This document shows, piece after piece, positions 1 through 11,483 of a DNA stretch of 64,000 bases (its first letter is position 1; every line of letters begins with the position of its first letter). Source of the DNA: Cercis canadensis (Eukaryota; Streptophyta; Magnoliopsida; Fabales; Fabaceae); assembly GCA_003255065.1 (NCBI GenBank), contig QAOA01001066.1:1531840-1595839 (forward strand). The letters run 5' to 3'. Both the position numbers and the translations under genes were made by a program. The notes beneath the pieces are model-generated. The model had not been told where the DNA came from. It searched no databases and was given only the letters and a program-made list of their open reading frames with translations.

Positions 1-42
1 ATCCATTTATTCACTTGACGTTTTCCCATTCTATTGTTTCAG

Positions 43-107
43 GTGAGAATGTTAAGCCCAGAGCTCGCAAACGTGGTTTAGTAAAAAGATTATTTTGGAG
101 AGACTAA
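43..107 (+). CDS. Last coding exon of an unidentified gene (partial, 5' part outside window)
   Basis: A pyrimidine-rich tract ending in TTTCAG at 37-42 is followed by an open phase-2 exon. It encodes a basic tail, ENVKPRARKRGLVKRLFWRD, and stops at TAA 105-107. The Arg/Lys-rich end could bind nucleic acid or act as a nuclear signal, but this is inference from composition only. The rest of the gene lies upstream of the window, so I cannot name the family. The following 200-odd bases look like a 3' UTR. Confidence 0.5.
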
Positions 108-1708
108 TGATTTTTGACAAGTAGAGTAACTGTGTGGATTGTCTTTGTCTAGTATTTTGCTACTGGTCAATTCTTTGTTGTGATATTTAAGAAAGGGAAA
201 TTCAATTTATCTCTTGTATATGGTATATAAGTTTGACATTGATGGCTATAACAATAAATTTTGCGGGAACAATGGAACATGAGAAGGTGGTTGTCAGAGT
301 TTTAGAAAGGTGCAGGAAACCAGCTGAGTTCTGAACATAGTGGAATTTCTTGCACTTAGAAAGTATTTCTGCCCGTGCTTAAATTCTGGTAGTGTAATTA
401 ACTACCAGTCTACCTCAAACCCAATTTCCTTTACTTTTTCGTCAGAATTTTATGTTCCAAAGGTCCAAGGGAAACTGATTAATAGGAATAGAGCGTGTGA
501 TTTCCCCGGGCGCTTCACAATTATCACTTTCTAATAGCAGCCTTTGTTTTCAAGATGAGAATCACTACTATTTTTACTGTTCAATCAGAGTCACTACTGC
601 CCTGTTCGTCACTATGAGATGCCTATCATGAACTAGATTCTGCTTTCGTCTGTAGACCGCCACCCCAAAAAAAAAAAAAATTTGGTTAGGGATGTAAAAC
701 ATAGAACACCCGTCTGTAGACCGCTGTCTCACCAATTGTTGCAATTTTTATATTAATTAGATTTTTTTTTAAAAAAAAATTATGCTTTTAGCTCGTTTTA
801 ATATCTTTCTTTTTCAATTGTTATATATGTAGTTTTCATGTATTTTTGTTTAGTTATAGTTTTTTTTATGTATTCAATATATGATTTACTTGATAGTCAC
901 TACGGCCAAATTTCTTTAGCTGATGCCTACTAGTACTACGAATTAGGTTATTGCTTCTGCCGTAGTTCCATGGCAAGGGACTTTTAGAATTGGGAGGGTT
1001 GAAGTTTAGAGGCAGCCAAATCCAAAAGCACACTCTAGTTTTGCTCGTTAGACTTGCAATTATTTAAACATATATTATTGGAAATTCGATTTTCGCTCGG
1101 CTAGATAAAAGTTCAAAAGCCTAATCAAATCTCAAGCCATATTTGTTTGAGCTGAACCCAAGCTAATACATTTAACTCAAGGAAACGACTCAAAAGATTA
1201 AACTAAATTTGGCTCTAAGTTCATTAAAAGTTGATTCGAATCGAGCTTGAATATGGTATTAGAGTTATTCTCAATTCCAATCCTAGATAGGAGGCGTGAC
1301 AAATTTTTTTTTTGTTGGCTCTTTTTTTTAATTCATAGAATCAGGAGTCGTTATATTTAAAACCTGTTTAGACTGACCCATTATGCATTCTGGGTCGGCC
1401 TGTGACCGGAATAGGCCTGAATACCGAGTAATGATGGACTATATTCCTGGGCTTGGGCCCAGTTTATAATTACTTTGAGGAGTTTGTTTTAATAAAAAAA
1501 ACAAAAAGAAGAAAAGTGAAGAAGTGTGTCAAGTTCTGAGGAAAAAAAAAAAAGAAGATGAAGTGTATCGAGTACGATTCCCGCCCTAATTCTGCAATTC
1601 AATCAGAAGGGCGCCAAATCCAATTTCCACTTAAAAGTTAGATCTCTGTGGAGAACCCGAACCGAACTGAGAGCTGTGTGTAGAGTGTGGAGAGAGAGAG
1701 AAAAGGCA
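108..1708. other. Intergenic stretch, no gene seen
   Basis: This AT-rich stretch holds poly-A and poly-T runs and no convincing reading frame. From about 1085 to 1285 there are degenerate GCTCG/AAGCTC/GAGCTTGA words of the kind left by old plant DNA transposons, but no ends could be drawn. The last 150 bases should be the promoter and leader of the next gene: purine-rich runs lie near 1500-1560 and a short GA run at 1691-1700. Confidence 0.5.
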
Positions 1709-2999
1709 ATGTTTGGGAGAATCAGGGCGTGGCCTTCGTCGCCGGACGGCATGGAGGTGCCGCCATCCAAGATTCTCAAAGATGATTCTTTCTCCATCTA
1801 CGGTACTCTCTTTCCCCTTCTCTATTTTATCTTTATTCATTGCTTTTGTTCCCAACCCATGTGTAAGATGAAGTGATTAGCGCGATTTGAGCTTTCTTAC
1901 TGTCTTTTGGAATTTTAGAGAATTAAGGTTGGAGATTTGAATTTTCAATATGAAAATGAGCTACATCGTTTTGGGCAAGAGAAAAAAAAAATCGTAACCA
2001 TTGTCTCTGCAAGTTTGAAGATCGCTATATTTGTTTGACGGCGAAGCTTTGGTGTTTGCTTTATGCTATAGAGTATAGACATTTGGGGAAAATGCCGTAA
2101 AAAGAGTGTGATGAAGTATAATGAACAGAAATGGTTTAAGTAAATTGAAATAGTACTTTCCTCCGCGAGAAGGAAGCTAGTTTTCATTGCAGTTTGGATC
2201 AGAGACGTCCACACATCTCTTGTTTTATAACAGTGTTGGTTTCTTTCTTTTGTTAAGGAAGGCAATTTCTTTGGTTTTCAAATGCCATTTCCTAAGCCAC
2301 CACCTATTTAATAACATGCCTCTTCTGCTTGTTTGTGCATATTATTATCTATTTCAATATCGTTTATTTGAATTTCCATGGCTTAGAACATAGAGTACGA
2401 TGGGGCAAGAGTCATATGACTCTTGTTTCTGTGAACAAAAGCGAGTGAACGATCTGTGAGAACATTTACTTGAGTTGTAATTTGCTCATTTGTTTGTGGT
2501 TGGAGTCATTGCATAACTAGCTTAACGAAGAAAGAAAGTACTTAATAATTGCTGGCATTTTGATGCAGAGGCCACTCTTATGAAGCTAAAGCTCGGTTCT
2601 CAACGTGATCTAAACGTATCCTCCAAAGAAGTGGATGAGATTATAAATGATTCAGCAATTACTTCATCCTGCGTTGAGGTTACAAATCTGGAGGTAAATT
2701 CTAGTCCTGCAAGCACCTCAAGCTCCCAGGCTATACTAATAATTTCACCCAGTGATGAGATGATGATAGACAAGGATTGCTCTTGTATAAGTTCATCACC
2801 TAGTTCCGGCAGTCATTTTTCTATTGGGAATCAAGAACAGCCAAGGCACAAGAATGTATCAATCCTTCATCTCTTTTCTAAATTCAAAGAATCCAAACTT
2901 AGCCAGAGTGGTTCCGCACCTGTTTCATCAAATTATATTGAGTCCCATTACAGAAGTGAGACGGAAAGTATTCAATCTTCACCAGTTAGTGAATTTTAA
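1709..2999 (+). CDS. Conserved plant protein of unknown function, 174 aa, two exons
   Basis: Coding exons are 1709-1802 and 2569-2999; the junction codon makes a Glu in the segment SIYEATLMKLKLGS. The ATG at 1709 is preferred over an upstream in-frame ATG at 1676 because the peptide from MFGRIRAWPSSPDGMEVPP onward looks like a designed N terminus, while the upstream 11 residues are low-complexity. Residues 1-45 (PPSKILKDDSFSIYEATL) look like the conserved part. The rest is Ser/Thr-rich and acidic and is probably disordered. There is no signal peptide or membrane segment. I recognise the style as a plant-only family with a conserved short N-terminal module but cannot name it. The 525-nt joined frame closes cleanly, and the donor and acceptor are canonical. 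Confidence 0.65.
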
Positions 3000-3586
3000 G
3001 AATAAAGGTTGGGTTTATGACCTTCATGCGATTGAAAAAGGGTGTTTGCTGCCGTATCAGACTTGCGACTTCCAGGGCTTCTATCAGATAAATCCAGTTC
3101 CAACTTTTATTTGTTGTAATCTCAATCCCAGCATACAGCTTTAGTGTAAAACATGTAATATTTACAGTACATTAGAGAAAAATCTAGGTTTTTAGTCACA
3201 TTTGGAAAATTAAATCGAAACTGCTTGCTAATTTTAAGTGCATGGTTTTTTTTTCTTTATCTACACTTTTGGTTTGCTGGTGCTTTCAGAAACATAGCAA
3301 TAGCATGCGCCAGTTAAAACTCATCTAATCACAACAATAACATAAACTTAGACCATGAATCAAATTTTAGAATCAAGGAAGGAGGGGGGAGAGAGAGAGA
3401 GAATAGAAGGAAGATAAGCTAAATTTGAAAAGCAGTGGGCAAAGTTTTACAAAATTTCTCTCGCAAAATAATAGGTTTAATCTGGAAAGTTCATTTAGTG
3501 CCACATTTTGGCTGACTGAAAACAACTGATCAACTTACTGTGCATCTAAATTGCAGGTGTCACTGTGATTGGGAGTTGGTAATGGA
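3000..3586. other. Convergent intergenic region with GA microsatellite
   Basis: This is the space between the 3' end of the 174-aa gene and the 3' end of the NDP kinase gene, so it probably holds both 3' UTRs. A GA dinucleotide run sits at about 3384-3402. Short frames here are continuations of the upstream gene in other frames and are not supported. Confidence 0.5.
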
Positions 3587-6426
3587 TCACTCTCTTAGCC
3601 ATGGTGCTTGGGCAGGAGTCCATTGGCTTATTTCGCTTTCTTTGAACCATAGAGCTGCGACAAATGCAATCATGAGTAAACAAACCACCACATTATAGGT
3701 AACACTAACAATGTGCAGGAACACTACGTTAAAATTACTTTCAGATTCATAATACAAATTCAATTGTACCCTAGTTGTTTTCTTCCTTAATAAACCAGAT
3801 TCTACAGTTTGCAAGACATTTATGAAAAGATGAGGAGTTCAATTTTGCAGGGGATCGCAACAGCAATGACTTATGCAAGTTGGCATACTGGTGCCATGAT
3901 GAGTCTACAAGTCGATATGGTAGCTATTAAGAAGCGTGGAAGATTTTAATGGTACACTCGATAATAACAGTTGTGAACAACAATGGTTATATTATTCTAA
4001 ATTTCCAACAGATCTTGATAATATGTTGCAGGTAGTCTTTTTTTTTTTTTAGCTAAGCTTAGAAGATATTATTAAATCTATATTATAATTGCCCACTGTT
4101 CATTTAAGCAAACAGAAATATGAATGGATAATACCGTATAGATAGATCCTACAATCCTAATTGTATATCAGAGAAAAGATATTGCTCCTTTCAATGTGCA
4201 ATCTATTTTTTCACCATATGCAGTCCCTCACATTCTTGCTGATAATCTTACTGTCATCATCATTGGCTTCCAAAATCTTTTACCTTTATTTCAGTATTTT
4301 CTTTTTCTCCCCACTTTTTTGGTCATTTTTATAACACACATTACCATTGGCTTCCCACTTTTTTCACATGGTATATTCCTGTAGTTGAATCAATCTGATA
4401 TCATACAATTCCCTCAAATTTGGCATCCATAAGTTTGCAGAGGAAGTTCTGGCATAGCATACCCAAAGCCCACATAGTAATGAATGAGAAATAAGACTAA
4501 TCAACTAATCTTCACAATCCTTAAAGCTATGCCACTAAAACTTTGGTTGACACATCCAGCCACCTAAAAAGGATCTATTCCACAAAATTCTCTTTAAAAC
4601 TTCAAAGTTATCTCCATCAAAGCAATTTGAGGACACATGCCAAAGAACCTTTAAATTTATTCTAAATATAAATTATTTTGTTTTGAAAACACTTATTAAA
4701 GCTGTTATGTTTAAATTGATCGCCTGCTTTGCTATTCTTCTCTTTTTGTGGTTCAGGTATATTTTCTACTGCACATACTCAAGGTTAAGAGCATAAAAGG
4801 ACTCACCTATTTCACGCTTGCCATTCTCAGGGCTGTCACTGCCATGAACAACATTTCTGCCAGAAGTTCATCACAAGGTCTTGTCACTCCTTAGACTTAT
4901 ATTGATGAAAATTGAGAAATATACATTCTGTGCAACCAATCTTGACCAAGTGGAGACACTCAAAATTCATAACTCTAAAGCAAAGCTGCTAAAGGCCTTA
5001 CCTTCCTGTTTGAACAGCAAGATCCCCTCTTATTGTGCCTGGTTCAGCTTGAAGCGGATCTGTAGACCCAATAAGCTTACGTGCTGATGCCACAACTCCA
5101 ACCCCTTCCCAAGCCTTGCAAATATAGCATCATATCAGACTCAGAGAACATCTTCAGACAGTATGATGCAGAAAACGTAGATGAAAAAGGGACACAAGAG
5201 AATTATACCATACACACAACAGGACCGGAAGTAATATAGTCGATCAGCTTAGGGAAGAATGACTTTGCTTTAAGGTCCTTGTAATGCTCCTATAACCATA
5301 AGCAGTTGCAAAATGTTTCGTAATCAGGACATTATCATCAAATATATAATCAATCAATGCTAAAAGGATACATGTAATCAAGAGCACATGGATGTAAATG
5401 AAATGTTGGCCTCTGATAATTGGGCTTAGTTGGTGCTACTCTTATTCTTCCATTTCCTACAACTTGCCATAAAACCTAAGATGTATATGTTAAATTTTAA
5501 TTATATCACAGTAATATTTTTTTATTTTCATAGAAAAAAAAAATACTCACATGGTGGAACTCTAAGATATGTCAGAGTATAAAATATACTGTTGTATTTA
5601 ACGCATGATGTATGCAAGCAGGTATAGCAGCAAGTACAGACCTCCGCTAAATCTTTTGGACATCGTAAGAGCTTCAAGCCAGTTAACTTAAATCCTTTCT
5701 TCTCAAATCTTGAAATAATTTCTCCAACCTGAAACAGTTCAACATATTAAGAAAATCCAGGGTGCTGAAGCATAATTCATCACACGATTGACAACAAAGG
5801 GTTGCGGGCTAGGGGATAAAATATCAATTGAAGAATAACAAACCTAAGTAGCTCTAGATAAAATAAGAAATTCTAAGATTTTAAATTGTACTTTTTCCCC
5901 TCCCATTCTGATTTCTCCACTGTCGAATGCTCTATCCCTCTAACCAGAACATATACCATAAAATTACAGTAAAAAAAGAGTAAAATGAGGCTTACGAGGC
6001 CACGTTGTACACCATCTGGCTTCACCATTATGTAAGTTTCTTCAATTCGTTCCTGCATATGACAACAACAAAAAAGAACACTTTCAAGCAGCGTGCTGAA
6101 AAATTAAGCAGAGAAGGGTATGAAGTTCTGAAATTTCGAGGGCATAGAGGAAACAAGAGACAGCAAACCAAAGAGGCAATTAAGTGGGGAAGGAAGATGC
6201 CGGGCTTTTTGCTGCTTCTGCTGCTGAGGGTTTTACCATAGGGACGAGATGGGTAATATGAAAAAAGATGAGATTTTGAAGGAAATGCTGATAGCCTTTG
6301 GTGATGGCTGGTGCATAAGATAGGCTTCTGTGTGTAGGATGAGCTGCAAGTCCTCATGGCTGGTGAGCGGACAGGAGAGGATGAGGTACAAGCGCTGCTT
6401 CCGCCAAACATTGCCAGGGCTTCCAT
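3587..6426 (-). CDS. NDPK2: Nucleoside diphosphate kinase 2, chloroplast type
   Basis: The enzyme moves the gamma phosphate between nucleoside triphosphates and diphosphates through a phosphohistidine. Coding exons on the minus strand, 5' to 3': 6426-6169, 6052-5996, 5728-5642, 5289-5209, 5114-5002, 4856-4807 and 3654-3587. The total is 714 nt, 237 aa, with phases matching at each junction. Residues 1-86 are rich in Ser/Arg and end in [10 protein letters not shown], a typical transit region of plant NDPK2. The kinase domain starts at [14 protein letters not shown], continues through [11 protein letters not shown] and [13 protein letters not shown], and reaches the active-site His (about residue 203) in [16 protein letters not shown]. 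It ends [11 protein letters not shown]. All hallmark motifs are intact. In Arabidopsis, NDPK2 is linked to phytochrome and oxidative-stress signalling, which is family knowledge and not visible here. It reads in the same direction as the GRAS gene behind it. Confidence 0.95.
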
Positions 6427-7478
6427 CTCTCTCTCCTCTGCTCTGGGCGCGTCAACGTGGAGGAAGTAATGAAATACTCAGAAGCCCCCACTTGGGGACA
6501 GAAATAGTCAATTTTTTTTTTCTTGTTTTATATTTCTTTTTATTTTCCCTTTTTCTTATCTTATATATTGGTTAAGGAATTTTAACAGCCGATATGCCTG
6601 GGAAAAGATGACAATCCTCTCGGTACTTACCAAGCTTTCAGAATCCAGGAGGTAATGTAGTTGAAGAGTTAAAATTGGAACGGTTAACCTAGTTTGCTTA
6701 TCATTTACTTTGACTTCGAACATTTTTAAATATTTGATTCCTAAATTCAACCAAATGTTATTTTCATTATCGACTAACCGATATTTTCTTATATATTATA
6801 ATCAGGGCATCAATGTAATTTTCAAGGACGATTCAGTTGTCATGGGATGTGAAGACGGATTGAAGCATCTTTGAGAATATAATCCAATAAGGTAATTAAA
6901 GAACAAACTTTTCTTGCACCCATTTCTTTATGGCTCTACCTACCTCAGTGAATGTATCTACAAAACACCTCGCCCATAATGTGCAAAATTTCTGCTACGA
7001 ATGTTCGTTGATTTTCCATAGTTCTTTGTGCATATGAATCTTAGGGGAGCAAAGGAAAGGAATCACTAGGCATTACTGAATATTAACAGAGGTGTATATA
7101 GTTGCAAACTTCACATTTCTTGTCCTATAACTAGATTGATTACAAGAAAAAATGGATGGGACTACAATTAGTTTTGACAAAATGGAATCAAAGAAATGTC
7201 AGAATATACACGTCAAAATTCCGGACCATATGCACACCAAACCAATAGTCATCCTCTTTATTTCATCTGTTCGATCCTGAACGGTGAACAGCCAAACATA
7301 GAAACTGAAAATACTTATTCTCATCCCCAAATTTTCAGTGCTTTAGCAATTCACTGAATTTGGGTATATTCTTATTTCACACATGAAAGTAGCAAACCAA
7401 ACAGATTATCCAGGGACACCAGCTTCCCATGAAGCTGTGCTTTATTGGAAATTGAACAGCAAACTGGACAATAGAGAT
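6427..7478. other. Spacer between NDPK2 promoter and GRAS 3' end
   Basis: Both flanking genes read leftward, so the left part should hold the NDPK2 promoter and leader and the right part the GRAS 3' UTR. A long poly-T tract lies at about 6510-6560. I see no further gene or clear repeat. Confidence 0.5.
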
Positions 7479-9059
7479 TCAGCATTTCCAGCAAGAAGCC
7501 GCAACTATTGGCTTCGACTTCCAACCAAGCACCAGGCATCCTTTCTCTTCCACAACGGTATAGCCATCACAAACCTTATTCTTGTGAAGCCACTGCTTGG
7601 CCTGAGTCACCATCTTAATAGGTGCAGCCTGAAACCCAGCCCTGCTCATTCTCCTGCGCCACTGGTCCACTCTCTCATGCCTTTCCACCCTTGCTGGTCC
7701 CTCACAGCTCACAATGTTCTTTATCTCCTCAGCAAAGAAAAACTGCTCTATTTTGGCCCGCTTAGTGTCATATTTAGGCAACATAGCATCTAAGGAGTCA
7801 AAAATAGCAGAGTAATAGTGCAGTGCTTCCATAAACCTTCCAAGGAAAAAAGGTCCATTGTGGCTTGAGTCCTGCTCAACCATAACTAGGACTTTCGGTG
7901 AAAGTCCATGAATCATCTGCAAGACTGAATTCAAAGCTCCACGACTTTCTTTAACCACGCAGTGCAACTGAAGAATGCTATTGATGACTAGAACCTCTCC
8001 TTCATTGATTTTAATGTCTTCAGGATGCATATTCTCTAGGTTCTTTTGCACCACTGAGAACTCAAAATTAATTCCCAAGTTATTTGCATAAACTTGGAGT
8101 TCTTCACCAATAATGTTGAGTCTTTCAATGCAAAGGCCAACACCGGTTATGCGAAGGCGGCGAACTGGTTGGCCAGAACGGTTAGCTAGGCTCTGGATCA
8201 GTCCCCGCCATTGGTGACCATGTGGAAGACCAAGGGTCATCCCCAGGTCCACCACATGGACAAAACTCTCACCCTCAAAGGCTTCCAATATTGTTGAGTT
8301 TGCCACAAAGTGTCCAAACTGAATATGTGGGCAAATCTCATAAACCAATCGAAAAGCTTCTTCCATTTTTTCTGAGGCTGCATCCATAATATTCATCACG
8401 GGATCTATAACTCCCACAGCCCCAACTGGTTGTATTAGAGCAAGCCGGTCAGCCAGGCCTTGGACAAAACAAGAAGCAACGCGCTGGAATGAGGACCCAA
8501 ACACCAAAGCGTTGGCTCTAAGTTCAGATAGTAAAACGGAAGCATGTGATTTGTCACGACAAGCCACAGCTTCAGCACAAGCAATTAGAAGCTGAACAAG
8601 CCTCATCCCATCAGCACATCCATCTTCTTCAGCTACACTCCCCTCAGAATTATTAATCATATCTTCGGCTGCCTCTTCTACAGCTTCAGCAGCAAGATAC
8701 CTCTGTGTATAAGTCCATATGTGATCTCTGAAATGGAGCCTTGGCAAGCTATTCACACTGTTGGTGCTGCTGCAGCGGTTCATGCCGATGCCACCATAGC
8801 CATCGCTGCCACTTCCACTGCTTGAATAGCTACTATAATTTCCAAAGACATCAGGGTTACTTGTGCTTCTCCTTATCCTTTTGCTATCCCTCATGGTTTC
8901 ATCAGAAAAAGGGAGGACCCAAGTAGAAGCACTGCTTTCCAAAATAGGCAAAAGAGGATAGGCATAACAACCCATTGCTGAAACATGGAGATCGAGGCCA
9001 ATCACTTGATTTTCATCACTGTAATCTTCCTTGAAGGAACTATAAAGGGGAGGAGGCAT
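7479..9059 (-). CDS. GRAS-family transcription regulator, 526 aa, intronless
   Basis: GRAS proteins are plant nuclear regulators that work with DNA-binding partners. Residues 1-150 are variable (Ser/Gly-rich, with KRIRR near 60). The GRAS domain then runs to the end: leucine-heptad region I from about 154 (LVQLLIACAEAVACRDK), the VHIID core as VHVVD at 267-271 followed by LPHGHQWRGLIQSL, leucine region II (IIGEELQVYANNLGI), a PFYRE-like part (VLVINSILQLHCVVKE), and the SAW part ending GWKSKPIVAASCWKC. The length and single exon are usual for the family. There is no DELLA motif at the N terminus, so it is not a true DELLA repressor. The heptad region and C terminus most resemble, from memory, the RAD1 arbuscule-development clade, but this subfamily call is tentative. 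A TATA-like box lies about 95 nt upstream. Confidence 0.93.
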   Translation of the reverse strand: MPPPLYSSFKEDYSDENQVIGLDLHVSAMGCYAYPLLPILESSASTWVLPFSDETMRDSKRIRRSTSNPDVFGNYSSYSSSGSGSDGYGGIGMNRCSSTNSVNSLPRLHFRDHIWTYTQRYLAAEAVEEAAEDMINNSEGSVAEEDGCADGMRLVQLLIACAEAVACRDKSHASVLLSELRANALVFGSSFQRVASCFVQGLADRLALIQPVGAVGVIDPVMNIMDAASEKMEEAFRLVYEICPHIQFGHFVANSTILEAFEGESFVHVVDLGMTLGLPHGHQWRGLIQSLANRSGQPVRRLRITGVGLCIERLNIIGEELQVYANNLGINFEFSVVQKNLENMHPEDIKINEGEVLVINSILQLHCVVKESRGALNSVLQMIHGLSPKVLVMVEQDSSHNGPFFLGRFMEALHYYSAIFDSLDAMLPKYDTKRAKIEQFFFAEEIKNIVSCEGPARVERHERVDQWRRRMSRAGFQAAPIKMVTQAKQWLHKNKVCDGYTVVEEKGCLVLGWKSKPIVAASCWKC

Positions 9060-9150
9060 TTCTCTAATCTCTCTATTCTTCCTTATTTTCTCCTGTTTTC
9101 AAAGGATTTTCAACAACGCTCTGAAAGACCACTCTACCAAATGATGGTAA

Positions 9151-9160
9151 TATTTATATA
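9151..9160 (-). promoter_or_regulatory. TATA box of the GRAS gene
   Basis: The minus strand reads TATATAAATA, about 95 nt upstream of the GRAS start codon. This is a plausible distance for a TATA box plus a short leader. Confidence 0.5.
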
Positions 9161-9868
9161 GCATTCTCCTTTTTTTTTCTTTGGTTAAAATTGACCTCCT
9201 TGTTTTTGATATTTTCAAAGTTGGCTATTGCATAATTTGCATTAGAAACACAAAGTTTAAACTTTAGCAAGTCAGACAAAAAACCATAGTTGTCTTGTTA
9301 AATTGTAGCATGTATAGATCAATTAGATTTCCTTCGCGGTCGCTCTCTTAGAGTTTTGGAATATCATCAACCGTTTGCACCCCAATCGATGGCCACGTTA
9401 TAAAATATGCCGTAATTGAACAACCTTGAAGGTTAATGTCACTCTCTGTTCTGTCTTCATCTTTATAGTTTTCTAATTCTCATGCAAACAATCAATTTTA
9501 TGAGACCTGTAGAAAGAATGACACTGGATGGTCACAAATCAAGGGAACGAATAGCAATCAAGAAAAAAGGGCTTCTCAAAGATAACACAGGCTAGAACTT
9601 AGATCAATTAAAGCATTTTCTAGGACTCTACACATTTCCCTACTTGTCCTGCAAGTGAACATGCCTAGAATCCGCCTATCCAGATACCATTAGGATTAAC
9701 ATTATTTCCAGTTTATCATGCAAATAATAAAATTTTGTAGTGATCTTCTATTTTTCCTTTTCCCAAATAAACAGGCAACAGTGTTTAGTATTTTACACAA
9801 ACAACCTATTTTACATACTTTTATCAAGTAATGTGTTGCAAAACCTATATTAATATTGATATAATAGA

Positions 9869-9947
9869 TATTTAATGGTATTATCATGATTTTTTTTTTT
9901 GTGTGTNTATTTAATGGTATTATCATGATCTTTTTTTTTGTGTGTGT
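9869..9947. repeat. Near-identical 38-bp copies either side of a single N (9907)
   Basis: The segment beginning TATTTAATGGTATTATCATG and ending in a T run plus GTGTGT is present directly before and directly after the single N, with one or two differences. This looks like two overlapping contig ends joined by a placeholder base and not a biological tandem repeat. Confidence 0.6.
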
Positions 9948-11380
9948 AGTATTATCATGATTGTTTTAAAAATATATTATTGTTTATATAATAGATATAT
10001 CTTCTTCTTTTATTGATGAAATATAATGTATATATCTTTGGACTTTTTTATCATGGGTGTAAATAAACATAATTGTTTTTAAGCTACTCAGCTTGGCTTG
10101 GTTTATATAATAAACGAGTTATGTTAGATTTTTTTTTCTCTTAAGCTTGAGTTGTTTCTTCATTGAGAGAATAAGAACATGATTTTGGGCCCCCAAACAT
10201 GAACTTGGAGAGGAATTATATAACAAAATAATCAAAGCATATTATTAGTACAATGCAAGTAGAAATTAAAAATTCTGATGATGTCAAATGCATTTTGCCA
10301 TAAAAAAGAGTAATGTCGTTTTATTGTTACATATTTCATCGCTTCTTATTATTATTAATTTGAATTATATAAATTCAAAATTAGACTTACTTAAAAAAAA
10401 TTATCCGGTTTAAATTATATATAACTTCTGTAGAAGTATTAGGATAAATATTTTTTTAGAAAAATAAAAATACATTTCTTGGATACCATTTTACAGATGT
10501 TAAAAGAAATCAGGTTCTTTGAGACTGAATTGCGGGGGCCATATGTCATAAGCTTGAGGAATGAGAATCTCGTCCTATGGCCAAAACAAGAACCTAGTCC
10601 TGAACCCTGCAGAATCCATAGCCGGCTAAGTTTTTGAATGGAAACATTGATATAGTACAAACATAAATTGGTAATTTGCTATGATAATGCCTTGAGATTC
10701 TTATTGAGTCCTATACGTTATTAAAAATGCACTTTATAATATTGCTGTTCACAAGGTAGTTTTTGACTCTTATGCTTGGCTTATTTGTGTTCCTGTTATA
10801 CTTTTATTTTTATTAAGCTTAAACTCTTGTTCAATTTCGATATCACCAGTATGGAATATTCTTGAACCCCAAGAGCCCTACAAAGTAAAAAATTGAATTA
10901 AATTTTGCCGGAGGGTCCATATTTGAGTTCCTCCAATGCTTACATAGACCTGTCAATGTTGTCATCTCACAAATATAGTTGTTATTTTTTTCCCACTATG
11001 TTAATTAGTTTTTCTTTTATTCATTGCTGAAATTTAGTTTGCTTTGGACAATGTGAAATAGTATAATAATACACCAGTTCTTGTTAGCAAGGGAATGTTA
11101 TTCGCTGCAGCTTATTTTACATATGATTTACATTTCATAGCAGTAAATTATAAAGAAACGCTCGTTGGCTCAATTATCACGATTGAGCTATGTTCACGTA
11201 AAGGCTTGATCCATTGATGTTATTGCTAGGGATTTACAATTGCAGTGCACTTTATGTTGAAGCCAAAGTAACTTTGTTGTCATCAAAAAATTAATGACAA
11301 AAAAGAAGTATAAAAGAATAAAAGATAATAGAAAGAATCATGTTATATCCATTACTACTCTTTTCAAGTGAAGACTATTT

Positions 11381-11483
11381 CCATTATTTACTTGGGCTGC
11401 ATCGTGGGCCTCGCCAGACAAATGAATATGCCGAGGTTCCAGTCCTATTACTCCTCCCCGACCCAAAAAAATAAAAAAGTACT
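11381..11483 (+). mobile_element. Possible SINE-like tRNA-derived repeat
   Basis: A good internal pol III B-box match, GGTTCCAGTCC (consensus GGTTCGANTCC), lies near 11436-11446. It is followed by CTCCTCCCCGACCC and an A-rich tail (about 11464-11479). Imperfect 16-bp flanking repeats are seen at 11365-11380 and 11484-11499 (about 12 of 16 match). The 5' half is weak and I find no clear A box, so it may be a truncated copy. Confidence 0.4.
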
